A DNA stretch of 64,000 nucleotides from a virus. The position numbers were made by a program, and so were the translations under genes. Numbering within the stretch: position 1 is the stretch's first letter; each line of letters opens with the position of its first letter. Under the pieces are notes generated by a model, which saw only the letters and a list, made by a program, of their open reading frames with translations, was not told the origin of the DNA and did not search any database. The DNA lies in the IMG/VR virus record IMGVR_UViG_3300021962_009697, positions 1 to 64,000 of that record. One strand, 5' to 3'. Positions 1 to 9,965 of this stretch are shown piece after piece.

Positions 1-1137
1 AATGTAGCAGGCAAGCGGCCCGCTGGCTGTGAATATTGTTGGAAGATTGAGGACATGGGACGCGACGCCATTAGTGATCGTGTTTATAAAAGTAAAATTT
101 ATCCTATTGTTGCACTCAATGAAGCATATAACACTCCTTATACAGACGATGTTAATCTTCGAACTTTAGAAATTGCGTTCGATCGAACCTGTCAATTTGC
201 TTGTAGTTATTGTAATCCTGCATTTAGCAGTACCTGGGTCAATGACATCAAACGTCAAGGTCCTTATACTGGACTTATTTCCGACGGCCGCAATCATTTT
301 ACACACATTCATGACAGCGCACAGTTATACAAGTATGGCGAAACAAATCCTTACGTAGAGGCGTTCCACCAATGGTGGGAGTCTGATCTACACAAAACAC
401 TGCAAGAATTGCGTATCACCGGAGGCGAACCATTGATGTCAGGCGGCACATGGAAGTTAATTGATTGGTTTAAAGACAATAAAGGAAAAAGTCAAACACG
501 TTTAGCCATCAACAGTAATCTAGGTGCTGATGTTGACGTTGATAGATTGATTTCTAGCATTGATGGTGTTGATATTGATTTGTACACCAGTAATGAATCT
601 GTTGGTGTACAAGCAGAGTACATACGTGATGGTTTGGACTATACTGTCTGGATGCAGAACATGGTTAAACTTATCGAGAGTGGTAAGTTCCGCGGTATCC
701 ATGTGATGTGTACTATTAACGCATTATGCCTTGACAGCTTACCAGAGTTTCTAGACCAGTTAGTTGAACTAAAGAAAAAGTACGGAAAAGACTATCCAAA
801 TTTCACACTAAATATCTTACGATTCCCCAGTTTTCAAAGTCCCTTGGTACTGCCAGACGACATAAGAACGCAATACAAGAATAAATTATACGGCTGGATG
901 TTACATCATGCAGACTGTGATGTATTGCATGAACATGAGCGCAATCATATGTCTAGGCTAATTGACTATTTGGATGTGGTCAAGACGCCGCATAGTGATG
1001 CATTTGAAATGCCTAAACTGCATAATGATTTCAAAAAGTTTTATCAACAATATGATGCACGACGGAATAAAAACTTTGAAAAAACATTTATAACTTTAAA
1101 AGAATGGTATGACAGCCTACAAATACAACAGCAGTGA
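1..1137 (+). CDS. Twitch-type radical SAM protein (5'-truncated by window edge)
   Basis: The frame is open from base 1, so the gene starts upstream; the in-window ATG at 55 is internal. The visible part begins with a CEYCW segment, the end of the N-terminal Cys-rich region seen in the three paralogues downstream. The radical SAM core follows: RTCQFACSYC (CxxxCxxC for the 4Fe-4S cluster) and TGGEPLM for SAM binding. These proteins make a 5'-deoxyadenosyl radical; the substrate is unknown. It is the first of four similar radical SAM genes in the operon and overlaps the next by 29 bases. Confidence 0.85.
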   Translation, partial: NVAGKRPAGCEYCWKIEDMGRDAISDRVYKSKIYPIVALNEAYNTPYTDDVNLRTLEIAFDRTCQFACSYCNPAFSSTWVNDIKRQGPYTGLISDGRNHFTHIHDSAQLYKYGETNPYVEAFHQWWESDLHKTLQELRITGGEPLMSGGTWKLIDWFKDNKGKSQTRLAINSNLGADVDVDRLISSIDGVDIDLYTSNESVGVQAEYIRDGLDYTVWMQNMVKLIESGKFRGIHVMCTINALCLDSLPEFLDQLVELKKKYGKDYPNFTLNILRFPSFQSPLVLPDDIRTQYKNKLYGWMLHHADCDVLHEHERNHMSRLIDYLDVVKTPHSDAFEMPKLHNDFKKFYQQYDARRNKNFEKTFITLKEWYDSLQIQQQ

Positions 1138-2392
1138 CTTAGTTAAACCGATTGAATTAACAGAGCGTGAAAAGTTTTTATTGACAGACTCTAAGACGTT
1201 TTGCATCTATCCTTGGATCCATCTTCATGCCTATCCCACTGGTGAAGCATATCCGTGTTGTCATGCTGAAATGAAAGTAGGGCAGATAGGCAATTGCAAA
1301 ACAAACACATTGTCCGAAATTTGGAACAGCCCCGAGCAAAAGAAACTTCGTTCCGACATGCTGTCTGAAACACCAAATTCTGCATGTGGACGTTGTTACG
1401 AGCAAGAACAATCAGGATTTTTCAGTGGCCGTCGCAGTGCCAACAAGCATCACGGACATCATATTGCTCGAGTAAATCAAACCGATGCAACCGGACACAC
1501 TGATCAATTTGAAATGACCTACTGGGATCTACGTTTCAGTAATTTGTGTAATTTAAGTTGTCGTAGTTGCGGGCACATTTTCAGCAGTAGCTGGTACAAG
1601 GACCAAACTGAGTTGGCAGGACCTACATGGGCAAGTCAAAACAAGCCATTGAACTATGCAGGACGTTTTGCCACAGACATGTGGGAACAACTGATTGAAC
1701 ACATTGATCATGTGGAACAAATTTACTTTGCTGGTGGCGAACCATTGATGATGGAAGAGCATTACCTGATCTTAGAAGAATTAGAACGCAGGAAACGCTT
1801 TGATGTTCGATTGATATACAACACTAACTTCACACAGACTCGTCTCAAAAATCGTACTGTATTTGATTACTGGCGTAAATTTAACAGCGTGGCAGTGGGT
1901 GCCAGTTTGGATGCATCAGGCGCTCGCGGCGAATACATTAGAAAAGGCACAGACTGGGCCACAGTTGAACAAAATCGTCGTCAGATGATGGAAATATGTC
2001 CGCGTGTGGATTTCTATATTAGTCCTACCCTGAGTATTTTAAATGCTTGGCACCTGCCAGATTTTCATCGAGATTGGGTCAACAAAGGCCTGCTAAAGCC
2101 ACAAGATCTTAATGTAAATATATTACAAGATCCAAGACATTTTAGAATTGATATTGCAACAACAGAATATAAAAAATCCATCGAAGATCGATATCAAGAA
2201 CATTTAAATTGGCTGCGCCCATTAGACCAATTAAATCGTGCCACGGTTGGATTTGAAAGCGCCATTGCATTCATGAATAATACTGATAATACAACTTTAT
2301 TAGATACATTTTGGCAAAAAACAAAGCAGCTAGATAGCATTCGCAACGAATTTGTATTGGATGCAATTCCAGAATTAAAAGCATTAATATGA
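1109..2392 (+). CDS. Twitch-type radical SAM protein
   Basis: 427 residues. The N-terminal module FCIYPWIHLHAYPTG...PCCH followed by CGRCYEQEQSG gives extra cysteines that could hold an auxiliary cluster, as in SPASM/twitch proteins. The radical SAM core has NLCNLSCRSC (CxxxCxxC) and AGGEPLM. The same order occurs in the genes at 2389 and 5974. The substrate cannot be inferred; twitch enzymes often modify peptides or carbohydrates. The start at 1109 overlaps the upstream gene by 29 bases, which suggests coupled translation. Confidence 0.88.
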   Translation: MTAYKYNSSDLVKPIELTEREKFLLTDSKTFCIYPWIHLHAYPTGEAYPCCHAEMKVGQIGNCKTNTLSEIWNSPEQKKLRSDMLSETPNSACGRCYEQEQSGFFSGRRSANKHHGHHIARVNQTDATGHTDQFEMTYWDLRFSNLCNLSCRSCGHIFSSSWYKDQTELAGPTWASQNKPLNYAGRFATDMWEQLIEHIDHVEQIYFAGGEPLMMEEHYLILEELERRKRFDVRLIYNTNFTQTRLKNRTVFDYWRKFNSVAVGASLDASGARGEYIRKGTDWATVEQNRRQMMEICPRVDFYISPTLSILNAWHLPDFHRDWVNKGLLKPQDLNVNILQDPRHFRIDIATTEYKKSIEDRYQEHLNWLRPLDQLNRATVGFESAIAFMNNTDNTTLLDTFWQKTKQLDSIRNEFVLDAIPELKALI

Positions 2393-3603
2393 ACATCCCC
2401 CACGATAAATTTTGCGTATTACCTTGGATCAGCCTCGAAGCCAGCCCCATTGGCACTGTGAGACCTTGTTGTCTGGCCATCAATGAAATCGAAGATGATG
2501 ACAACAACAAATACAAATTGGCAAATACCAGTCTGTTAGAAATACAAAATAGTACCGCAATGCGAGCTCTCCGCGAAGATTTTCTTGCAGGAAAAAAGCC
2601 TCAAACTTGTCGTCGTTGTTGGAATGAAGAACGTGCTGGTCGAACCAGTAAGCGCATGCATACTCTAGACCGGCTCAAGCATATGATTGATCCTAATCTT
2701 TCTTGGTCCACCGATGCTATGCCGTTAATGTTTTTAGATCTTAAACTAGGCAACATCTGTAATTTAAAGTGTCGTATCTGTGGATCTTGGAGTTCAAGCC
2801 AATATGCCACAGAAGAACTCAAATTCAATAAAAAAGAAGAACAGCGCGGCAATTTTGCCTATCAAATGCTCAAAGAAGGTGCATGGCCCCGGGAAAGCGA
2901 AGACTTTTGGAATGACTTAGACAAGCACTTAGACAATATACGTTACATTGAGTTCACTGGTGGCGAACCTTTTATGATTCGCGAACATTTTCAACTGCTT
3001 CGAAAACTAGTAGATACCGGCCGCGCCTCACAAGTAGAAATACACTACAATACCAATGGCACACAATATCCAGAAGAAGGCGAAAGCATTTGGAAACATT
3101 TTAAACATGTGGAAATTGCACTAAGCATCGACGATGTTGAAAGTCGTTTTGAATATCAACGCACCAATGCAATTTGGGAAGATGTAGTTGCTAATGTTGA
3201 AAAGTTCCGCCAACTGCGGAGTCGTAACACTAATATTACATTACAGGCTTGTTGTACTATTAATGTGTTTAATGTTTACTACCTTGAAACAGTGGCTAAT
3301 TGGTTACTGCAACAAAAGTTTGACTTCATTTATTGGAACATGATGCACGACGCCTATTACTATAGCATTAGCACACTACCAGATGCAGCCAAAGAGGTAA
3401 TTACTCAACGACTTATTACGGCCAATGTACCCGATAAAATATTAAAAGAGTTTGTTAGTGCAGCCGAGTTCATGAATAATGGCAACAGTCTTGATGGCCA
3501 ACTGTTACGAATGAACATATCTGACCTTGACCGAAAGCGTAGTCAAAATTTAGCAGATGTTGAACCCGAGTTTGCAACATTAATCAATTATGTTAAAACC
3601 TAA
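2389..3603 (+). CDS. Twitch-type radical SAM protein
   Basis: 404 residues with the layout of its neighbours: FCVLPWISLEASPIG...RPCC, then TCRRCWNEERAGRTSKR, then the core NICNLKCRIC and TGGEPFM. The ATG overlaps the previous stop by 4 bases, so the genes are almost certainly co-translated. It diverges clearly from the flanking paralogues, so the family was kept as distinct enzymes and is not a recent tandem duplication. Function unknown beyond radical SAM chemistry. Confidence 0.88.
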   Translation: MNIPHDKFCVLPWISLEASPIGTVRPCCLAINEIEDDDNNKYKLANTSLLEIQNSTAMRALREDFLAGKKPQTCRRCWNEERAGRTSKRMHTLDRLKHMIDPNLSWSTDAMPLMFLDLKLGNICNLKCRICGSWSSSQYATEELKFNKKEEQRGNFAYQMLKEGAWPRESEDFWNDLDKHLDNIRYIEFTGGEPFMIREHFQLLRKLVDTGRASQVEIHYNTNGTQYPEEGESIWKHFKHVEIALSIDDVESRFEYQRTNAIWEDVVANVEKFRQLRSRNTNITLQACCTINVFNVYYLETVANWLLQQKFDFIYWNMMHDAYYYSISTLPDAAKEVITQRLITANVPDKILKEFVSAAEFMNNGNSLDGQLLRMNISDLDRKRSQNLADVEPEFATLINYVKT

Positions 3604-4606
3604 ATTATTATGTCGTTGTCGTACGTTTGAAAATACTCGTCGAGAAAAATTAAGTCAATATTTTCAGCTGGTTAATTATAATTCTGACTATGAATATAAA
3701 TCAAGCGAGTATGATGCTGTATTAGAGGATTGGAATGATACTTTTTTTCATTGGCGATATAACAATAATTTAATACCACAAGCAAAATGGTATGACAAAT
3801 TTGTCTATAACGGTAGCAAGTTTATAATTGATCATAGTTATGATAGCTACGTTAACGAGTCATCTTATTTTGAAAATAACAATACATATGTTTTAAGGTC
3901 TAAAAACTGGATCTGGATAAATGAAAATTGGCTTTATAGAAAAGCTGGATATAAAGATGTACTGCTACGCAATGTTCCTTCCCCTGATCCAACAAAGTTT
4001 TTTCTATTACTAATGAATTTAGAGCGAGCACACCGAACAGAGATACTCAATCGATCAACAAAATATCTTGATGATTCTATCTACAGTTATGTAGCTCGTG
4101 GTATTATACTAGACAATGAGCTATTGAACGATCGTGGATATATCAAGAATCAATGGGCATTTTATCCGCAACGATATTCAAATACTTATTTCAGTTTGGT
4201 TGCTGAAACAACAACTAATTTAATACGCCCGAGAGACCTTTCTCCTAATAAACCTATTTTTATTAGCGAAAAAAGTTTTAAACCTTTTGCATTTAAACAT
4301 CCATTTATCACATACGGAACTGCTAACACGTTGCAATATTTAAAATCTATAGGGTTTGAAACCTTTGATCATGTTATTAACGAAACATATGATTCTATCT
4401 TAGACCCATACGAACGTTTAACAGCAATAATGATTGAGGTAGATAATTTGTATAAAGAATACAAGGAAGGAAAACAATTATTCAAAGATGCGTTATCACA
4501 AGAAAAACTCGAGCATAATTTTAATAGATTTTACGATGATGCTCTAGTAGATCAAATGTACGTCAATGAAGTTATAAACCCGATGTTGGAATTTATCAAT
4601 GCTTGA
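3590..4606 (+). CDS. Glycosyltransferase-like protein, EKxFK family, paralogue 1
   Basis: 338 residues. The C-terminal block FISEKSFKPFAFKHPFITYG, then a GFETFD motif and NETYDSILDPYER, is shared with four other proteins here (10974, 12151, 49896, 50861). The SEK/TEK-plus-proline segment resembles the nucleotide-sugar binding segment of GT10 fucosyltransferases, but that is my inference; no family match is certain. It sits between radical SAM and sugar-nucleotide genes, which fits glycan assembly. It overlaps both neighbours by a few bases. Confidence 0.6.
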   Translation: MLKPKLLCRCRTFENTRREKLSQYFQLVNYNSDYEYKSSEYDAVLEDWNDTFFHWRYNNNLIPQAKWYDKFVYNGSKFIIDHSYDSYVNESSYFENNNTYVLRSKNWIWINENWLYRKAGYKDVLLRNVPSPDPTKFFLLLMNLERAHRTEILNRSTKYLDDSIYSYVARGIILDNELLNDRGYIKNQWAFYPQRYSNTYFSLVAETTTNLIRPRDLSPNKPIFISEKSFKPFAFKHPFITYGTANTLQYLKSIGFETFDHVINETYDSILDPYERLTAIMIEVDNLYKEYKEGKQLFKDALSQEKLEHNFNRFYDDALVDQMYVNEVINPMLEFINA

Positions 4607-5282
4607 AACCGCAGTCATTGGCAGCAACGGATTGATTGGTAGTCAAGTGGTTAAATTTTTTAGGCCAACACTAACTTTCAATTCCAATAATATTCATCAA
4701 CTACCTAAACATCAATATAGTAAGGTAATCGTCGCAGCGCCATCGGGCAATAGGCGTCAAGCCGAAGCAGATCCTGCGGCAGATCGAACAAATATTGATC
4801 TATTAATTGACCAGTTAAAGCAAACTCCAATAGAAACAATAGTATTGATTGGTACCATTGATTCAATTGTTTACGGCGATACACATTACGGCCGCAATAG
4901 AAAACTATTAGAAGATTTTGTTCGCAGTACGTTTCCAGATTCATATGTGTTGAGATTATGTACACTAATTGGGACAACTATTAAAAAGAATGTGCTATAC
5001 GATTTAAAACATGGTCAATATTTAGATTCAATCAATCTCGAATCCACACAACAATGGTATCCTTTGAGTAGTTTAGAGCAGGATATCAACCGTGCAATAT
5101 ACAATAAAACACGCGATCTTACGCTAGTGTCCGAACCTATAAAAAATAAAGAAATTGTTGATCGTTTCTTCCCTAATTGCTCAATTGGTGTCGTATCTGG
5201 AACACCGCTGTGTTATAATATAGCACCCGTATATTTCAGCAAAGAAGAAATATTTGACGAGATGGCCAAATATCTAAAATGA
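4599..5282 (+). CDS. Short SDR-type sugar-nucleotide reductase/epimerase-like protein
   Basis: 227 residues, shorter than typical extended SDRs of about 300. The N-terminus AVIGSNGLIGSQVV carries a GxxGxxG-type nucleotide-binding turn, and the middle has IVLIGTIDSIVYGD followed by YGRNRKLLED in the place of the YxxxK motif (here Y-x3-R/K), as in dTDP-4-dehydrorhamnose reductase-like proteins. It probably acts on a nucleotide sugar; the substrate is not visible. Overlaps of 8 and 4 bases with its neighbours place it in the same operon. Confidence 0.6.
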   Translation: MLETAVIGSNGLIGSQVVKFFRPTLTFNSNNIHQLPKHQYSKVIVAAPSGNRRQAEADPAADRTNIDLLIDQLKQTPIETIVLIGTIDSIVYGDTHYGRNRKLLEDFVRSTFPDSYVLRLCTLIGTTIKKNVLYDLKHGQYLDSINLESTQQWYPLSSLEQDINRAIYNKTRDLTLVSEPIKNKEIVDRFFPNCSIGVVSGTPLCYNIAPVYFSKEEIFDEMAKYLK

Positions 5283-5977
5283 AAAAAGTTTACATCTGTG
5301 GCGATAGTTTTGGAACTAACGATCCCGAATACAGCAACAAATCTTGGGTTGATCAGTTAACTGCTCGTTTAAAAAATACCGCCACTGTTATAAACTTGAG
5401 TCGGGTGTGCGCTAGTAATTTGCACATAGCACTACAAGTAGATCAAGCCATTGAGGACCAAGCTGATTTTATAATATATCTAGCAACTGCCAGCACACGA
5501 GAAATTGTAAAATTACGCTCGTTAAAACAACATAAAAAATTACTTGATCGTATAGTTGATATCACCAAGCCCGGACACACACCAGATTTAACATCATATT
5601 CATTTGGTAGCTTAGATGACACAACACTTTTCAACTCAGCACAACTGTTATTATTAAAACAATATCACGCAGAGTTTTTTGATATTGATGTTGAAGTTTA
5701 CAAAAATCGTCTTATAATTGAAGCTGCACTAGAACATTTAGTTGATAGCCACATTCCATTTTTGTTTGACCGTGGCGGCTTTGAACATCCTAGTTTTTTA
5801 AATAGTACGCCCGTTGAGTATTTTAAAAAATATGCTAAATTTTTTAGTGAGATTAATTTGTGGGAGTGGGTTGTTAATCAGCCAATGACACACAGGCCCT
5901 ACTATCACATTAAAGACATGCAAGTACATACACGTATTGCTGATTATTATTACAATATAATAATTTCTCAACTATGA
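5279..5977 (+). CDS. SGNH/GDSL-like hydrolase family protein
   Basis: 232 residues starting KKVYICGDSFG, the block I GDS motif of SGNH hydrolases, followed by an Asn in the expected block after the first strand (CASNLHIAL). I do not see a clear C-terminal DxxH, so catalytic activity is uncertain. Proteins of this kind often deacylate or acylate carbohydrates, which fits the surrounding genes. Both ends have ATGA overlaps. Related GDS-starting proteins occur at 37589 and 55279. Confidence 0.6.
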   Translation: MKKVYICGDSFGTNDPEYSNKSWVDQLTARLKNTATVINLSRVCASNLHIALQVDQAIEDQADFIIYLATASTREIVKLRSLKQHKKLLDRIVDITKPGHTPDLTSYSFGSLDDTTLFNSAQLLLLKQYHAEFFDIDVEVYKNRLIIEAALEHLVDSHIPFLFDRGGFEHPSFLNSTPVEYFKKYAKFFSEINLWEWVVNQPMTHRPYYHIKDMQVHTRIADYYYNIIISQL

Positions 5978-7266
5978 ACAAACCCGAAACACTTTGCATG
6001 GCGCCGTGGACGCACACGTATCTTAGCCCACAAACAGAACGACGACTGTGTTGCGCCAGTCGCGAACCAGCACAAAGTTTTGAACAATATATTGATACAG
6101 CAGCGGGCAGCGGCAAATATCATCCAATCACGCTAGAAGAACACTGGAACAGTGAACATATGCGCTCTGTGCGCCGCCGTATGATGGCAGGAGAAACGCT
6201 GCCTGAGTGTGATGTATGCAATAACAAACTGCTAAACACAGATGTTTACCGCAGCTATTTTTGGGCAATGTTCAAACATAAATATCCTAGCATTTGGGAG
6301 ACCACGGATGTCGACGGTACGACAAGTATGCTACCAGTTAGCTGGGACTACAGGTTCAGCAACTTGTGCAACTTTAAATGCCGTATGTGTGGTGATATGT
6401 TGTCAAGCGCATGGGAAAGTGAGCAACGCCAACATAATATGATTAACTGGCACGATCCAAAAAACAATTGGATGCGTCCCGACATACGTAAGGAGATAAC
6501 GGCCTTCCAGGATCAGCAAATTGAAGCAGAATTTGCGCAAGCTGTTGAGGAACACCGCGTAGAAGAAATATATTGGGTAGGTGGTGAGCCACTGATGTAC
6601 GAGCAACACTGGCGCTATATGAAACGAGTTGTTGAACTTGGGGATGGTCCCAAAGTATATGCAAGATACAACACTAATCTATCTCGCGTTAATTATCGTG
6701 GTATTGATCTTTTTGATGGGATTATATGTCGCCTTCGTGATTGGCAAATCTGTGCAAGCCTTGACGGTACCGGACGAATTGGAGAATACGTTAGAACAGG
6801 TCTCGAATTCGATTCATGGCGCAAGAATTATGATCGAGCAGTTGCAGCAAGCACTCATCGCCGCCAAGTCCGAATCGATTTTACTCTTACGCTGCCCGGA
6901 ATGTTCGAAGTTGGGAACATTGTGCGACTCGCACAAGAAACTAACACAGATATCCTTGCCAAAGTAGTATTTGGATTTACGCCCGACATTGTAATGAGCC
7001 CGCTGGCGCTACCGCGGCATTTACTTGATCCGTGGGTGGATGAGTTGATAACTACATGTTCAGGTGCTATGCAAGATGTTTTGCTGCAACTAAAAAATCG
7101 CCCTACATTTGCAGAACAATGGCCTGACGAGTGGCGTGAAGGATTGGTTAAAGGCAAGCAGCGAATACTAACACTAGAACAAATACGCGAAGACAAGTTT
7201 ACCATGGCTGACATATTGGCAGGCCGTCCCGAAATATTAGAATGGTGGAATCAAATTGACTGTTAA
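5974..7266 (+). CDS. Twitch-type radical SAM protein
   Basis: 430 residues. N-terminal Cys region LCMAPWTHTYLSP...RRLCCA and CDVCNNK, then the core NLCNFKCRMC and VGGEPLM. It is the fourth member of the local set and the most distant. The C-terminal third is long and lacks a recognisable Cys-rich SPASM cluster, so it is probably twitch-like rather than full SPASM. ATGA overlap upstream; the downstream frame starts inside its last codons. Confidence 0.87.
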   Translation: MNKPETLCMAPWTHTYLSPQTERRLCCASREPAQSFEQYIDTAAGSGKYHPITLEEHWNSEHMRSVRRRMMAGETLPECDVCNNKLLNTDVYRSYFWAMFKHKYPSIWETTDVDGTTSMLPVSWDYRFSNLCNFKCRMCGDMLSSAWESEQRQHNMINWHDPKNNWMRPDIRKEITAFQDQQIEAEFAQAVEEHRVEEIYWVGGEPLMYEQHWRYMKRVVELGDGPKVYARYNTNLSRVNYRGIDLFDGIICRLRDWQICASLDGTGRIGEYVRTGLEFDSWRKNYDRAVAASTHRRQVRIDFTLTLPGMFEVGNIVRLAQETNTDILAKVVFGFTPDIVMSPLALPRHLLDPWVDELITTCSGAMQDVLLQLKNRPTFAEQWPDEWREGLVKGKQRILTLEQIREDKFTMADILAGRPEILEWWNQIDC

Positions 7267-8356
7267 AGTTGTACTGCGCAATCCGTTAAAACACTCGGAT
7301 CAAGTTGACTATACAATAGAGGCTGCTGACAATGCGTTAGTGCGCGACTGGATTCCAGCATTAAAAACTCTGCTGCAATCGGGTAACTCGCTTGAGAAAA
7401 ACTTTTGTTTTATGGGTTTTCCAAAAACAGCACGTACACTTGAATACTTGTGCGATCAAGTAAATCAAGCGTCAGCAACAATAAACAACTATTTTGATGA
7501 TTATTCCATTGAAGAAATATTTAGGCCCAGCACCGTTACAACAAAAAATACTTCTCCCGACTATCCTAACATTATACAATATAAGCCTAATCACAATGTA
7601 TTAAATCAATTACACAATCACTTTGAAGTGCTACAAGGTACAGTTGGGAATTTAAGCAGTTTCTATCATCGTGCTGACTATGAAACCAAATATGCCATAC
7701 GACAGTTGAATAATATCTGCCACGAAATGGAATCGTTAATTCTTAGCCAACATAAATTAGCAACTGCTCCTTACTGGGTTCGTCCCAGTCAAATCACTAC
7801 ATTTCTAGCGGCGCCGCGATATGAGTTAAAAGATGAACACAGAGAAGGATTTGCAACAAATGGTTATGATCGTGTATTGGGTGGCGTATATATGCATTGG
7901 GCTCAGATAGGCAAAACATTATTTGAAGTATTTCGTGATGAAGGTGCACCTGTTTTAACAGATACTGTTTGCGAAGCTATTACTGAACTAAAGTACTACA
8001 GTGGCGAATTTGACATTGAATGGGGCAATGATGTGGTGTATGGTGGTAATAGAGAATGGCATAACAAAGAACAAGATCAGTTCCGCCAATGGTTAACAGC
8101 CAATGGGCACGATCCCACTAATACCAAACTGAGTTTAGGGTATTTGCCAATTGGGCAGGTATTATTACAAGAAAGTTTCGGCACAACCGACCATCAAGCA
8201 ATTTGGGACATACTCAGCTCACACTTAGATATATACAAGATTGAAGTTGGCGGTGTTACAGGTACGTTTGACTATTGCTGGACAGATTCTGATTATAAGC
8301 AACGTCAGATTAACATGATGCGCCCGGGTTACGATTACAAAGGAAGTATAACATGA
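7256..8356 (+). CDS. Unknown conserved-type protein of the radical SAM cluster
   Basis: 366 residues, TTG start at 7256 overlapping the upstream gene by 11 bases. I do not recognise a domain. There is no signal peptide or membrane segment. The middle is rich in His, Tyr and Trp (for example LNQLHNHFEVLQG and HKLATAPYWVRPSQ), which could bind a metal or cofactor. Its fixed place between a radical SAM enzyme and a carbamoyltransferase suggests a role in the same pathway. A later start is possible. Confidence 0.6.
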   Translation: MTVKVVLRNPLKHSDQVDYTIEAADNALVRDWIPALKTLLQSGNSLEKNFCFMGFPKTARTLEYLCDQVNQASATINNYFDDYSIEEIFRPSTVTTKNTSPDYPNIIQYKPNHNVLNQLHNHFEVLQGTVGNLSSFYHRADYETKYAIRQLNNICHEMESLILSQHKLATAPYWVRPSQITTFLAAPRYELKDEHREGFATNGYDRVLGGVYMHWAQIGKTLFEVFRDEGAPVLTDTVCEAITELKYYSGEFDIEWGNDVVYGGNREWHNKEQDQFRQWLTANGHDPTNTKLSLGYLPIGQVLLQESFGTTDHQAIWDILSSHLDIYKIEVGGVTGTFDYCWTDSDYKQRQINMMRPGYDYKGSIT

Positions 8357-8454
8357 ACTGGATTAAAAATTTGATCAACCGTATTCGTTTAGAAATACGC
8401 TATCGTAAAAAACTTAAAGAATTGAGACGTAGAGACCCTTTCATATATAAATGA
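8353..8454 (+). CDS. 33-residue basic protein
   Basis: A short frame, MNWIKNLINRIRLEIRYRKK to the end motif RRDPFIYK, linked by ATGA overlaps at both ends to genes on the same strand. About a third of the residues are Lys or Arg and the first half is an amphipathic helix. The perfect coupling to both neighbours is the main evidence that it is translated. Function unknown; a membrane-surface or nucleic-acid contact is possible. Confidence 0.65.
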   Translation: MNWIKNLINRIRLEIRYRKKLKELRRRDPFIYK

Positions 8455-9965
8455 AATTGAAAAAGTATTTGGGCATCAGTGCGGGATTTCACGATGCTTG
8501 TGTCAGCTTGATTGACAGCAGCGGCAATGTGCTGTTTGCTGGCCATGCTGAGCGTTACAGCAAGCGTAAGAATGACGCACACTTGAACGATCAACTTATA
8601 GCAGCGGCGTTGGATCGTGGTGTGCCTGATCACGTGGCATATTATGAACGCCCATGGTTTAAGAAAATACAACAACTTTATTCGGGACAATATCATGAAG
8701 CATTCGATACTGGCGCTTTTACTCTTAGTCAGTATCTGCGCAAACATCTATCTCCTGGACCAGAACTCAATGCTTTACTCAACGCTCAACACAGCTATCA
8801 CAATCATCATCAAAGTCACGCAGCCGCAGGATTCCAAACCAGTCCATTTAACCGAGCCACCGTGGTTGTAATAGATGCTATCGGCGAGTTAGATACCATT
8901 TCTATTTGGGGCGCGGAATACGATCGCAAAGGACAAGCAGTATATAAACGTCTTTGGGTGCAGCGTTATCCTCACTCAATTGGACTATTTTATTCAGCTA
9001 TTACAAAAAGATTAGGACTGCATCCCCTTGATGAAGAATACATTACAATGGGCATGGCTGCTTATGGTAGGCCCGCTTGGGAAGATAACTTAAAGCATTT
9101 GTTAGTTGAGCATGAATGGGACGCTGAGTTTAAAGAAAACTTGCATCTAGGTCTGCCTGAAAAATTTCTTGAACATGCAGACGACTACGACATTGCTGCC
9201 AGCGCCCAGGCCTTGTGCGAAAACTTAATTTACAACATCATGCGCCGTGCCCAAGACTTTGGCTGGAGCAACAACTTGGTATATATGGGTGGCGTAGCAC
9301 TAAACTGTAGCGCCAATAGAAACTTAGGTTATTATTTTAAAAACATCTGGATCATGCCCAATCCCGGTGATGGAGGTAGCAGTTTAGGTGCAGCCGCATT
9401 GGCATATGGGCGGCAGCTCTACTGGAAGGATGCTTTTCTCGGCGATAATATCGGCGGATCTTATCCCACCAATGCTATACTTGACCGTTTGCTAACTGAT
9501 CGTATTGTAGGCGTAGCTTCGGGTCGTGCTGAGTTCGGTCCCCGCGCACTGGGCAATCGTAGTTTACTGGCTGATCCTCGCGGCAACGATATAAAAGATC
9601 GTGTAAATGAAATCAAGCGGCGCCAAAAGTTTAGACCCTTCGCTCCAGTTATACTAGAAGAACTGGCCGACAAGTATTTTGACATGCCCCCGGGCTTTGG
9701 TACAAGTAGATACATGCAGACAGTGGCCGCATGCCGCATGCCTGATCTTTATCCGGCTATAACACACGCCGACGGCACTAGCCGTGTACAAACTGTACCC
9801 AAAGACGAAAGTGGAATTCGTGAGTTATTAGAAAAATGGTATGTGTTGACTGACTGCCCTATGTTACTCAACACTAGTTTAAACATACGCGGTGAACCAG
9901 TAGTGAACGACCGTGGTGATGCCGATCGCTTTGAACAATTATACAACGTTAAGGTTTGTAGTTAG
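8451..9965 (+). CDS. Carbamoyltransferase, NodU/CmcH/TobZ family
   Basis: 504 residues. The start LGISAGFHDACVSLID and the HNHHQSHA metal-binding region belong to the Kae1-like domain; the C-terminal region GRAEFGPRALGNRSLLADPR is the signature of the NodU/CmcH family. These enzymes make carbamoyl adenylate from carbamoyl phosphate and ATP and carbamoylate a hydroxyl on a sugar or antibiotic. It is slightly shorter than typical members (about 550-600). It ends in a 4-base convergent overlap with the amidinotransferase gene. Acceptor unknown. Confidence 0.92.
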   Translation: MKLKKYLGISAGFHDACVSLIDSSGNVLFAGHAERYSKRKNDAHLNDQLIAAALDRGVPDHVAYYERPWFKKIQQLYSGQYHEAFDTGAFTLSQYLRKHLSPGPELNALLNAQHSYHNHHQSHAAAGFQTSPFNRATVVVIDAIGELDTISIWGAEYDRKGQAVYKRLWVQRYPHSIGLFYSAITKRLGLHPLDEEYITMGMAAYGRPAWEDNLKHLLVEHEWDAEFKENLHLGLPEKFLEHADDYDIAASAQALCENLIYNIMRRAQDFGWSNNLVYMGGVALNCSANRNLGYYFKNIWIMPNPGDGGSSLGAAALAYGRQLYWKDAFLGDNIGGSYPTNAILDRLLTDRIVGVASGRAEFGPRALGNRSLLADPRGNDIKDRVNEIKRRQKFRPFAPVILEELADKYFDMPPGFGTSRYMQTVAACRMPDLYPAITHADGTSRVQTVPKDESGIRELLEKWYVLTDCPMLLNTSLNIRGEPVVNDRGDADRFEQLYNVKVCS

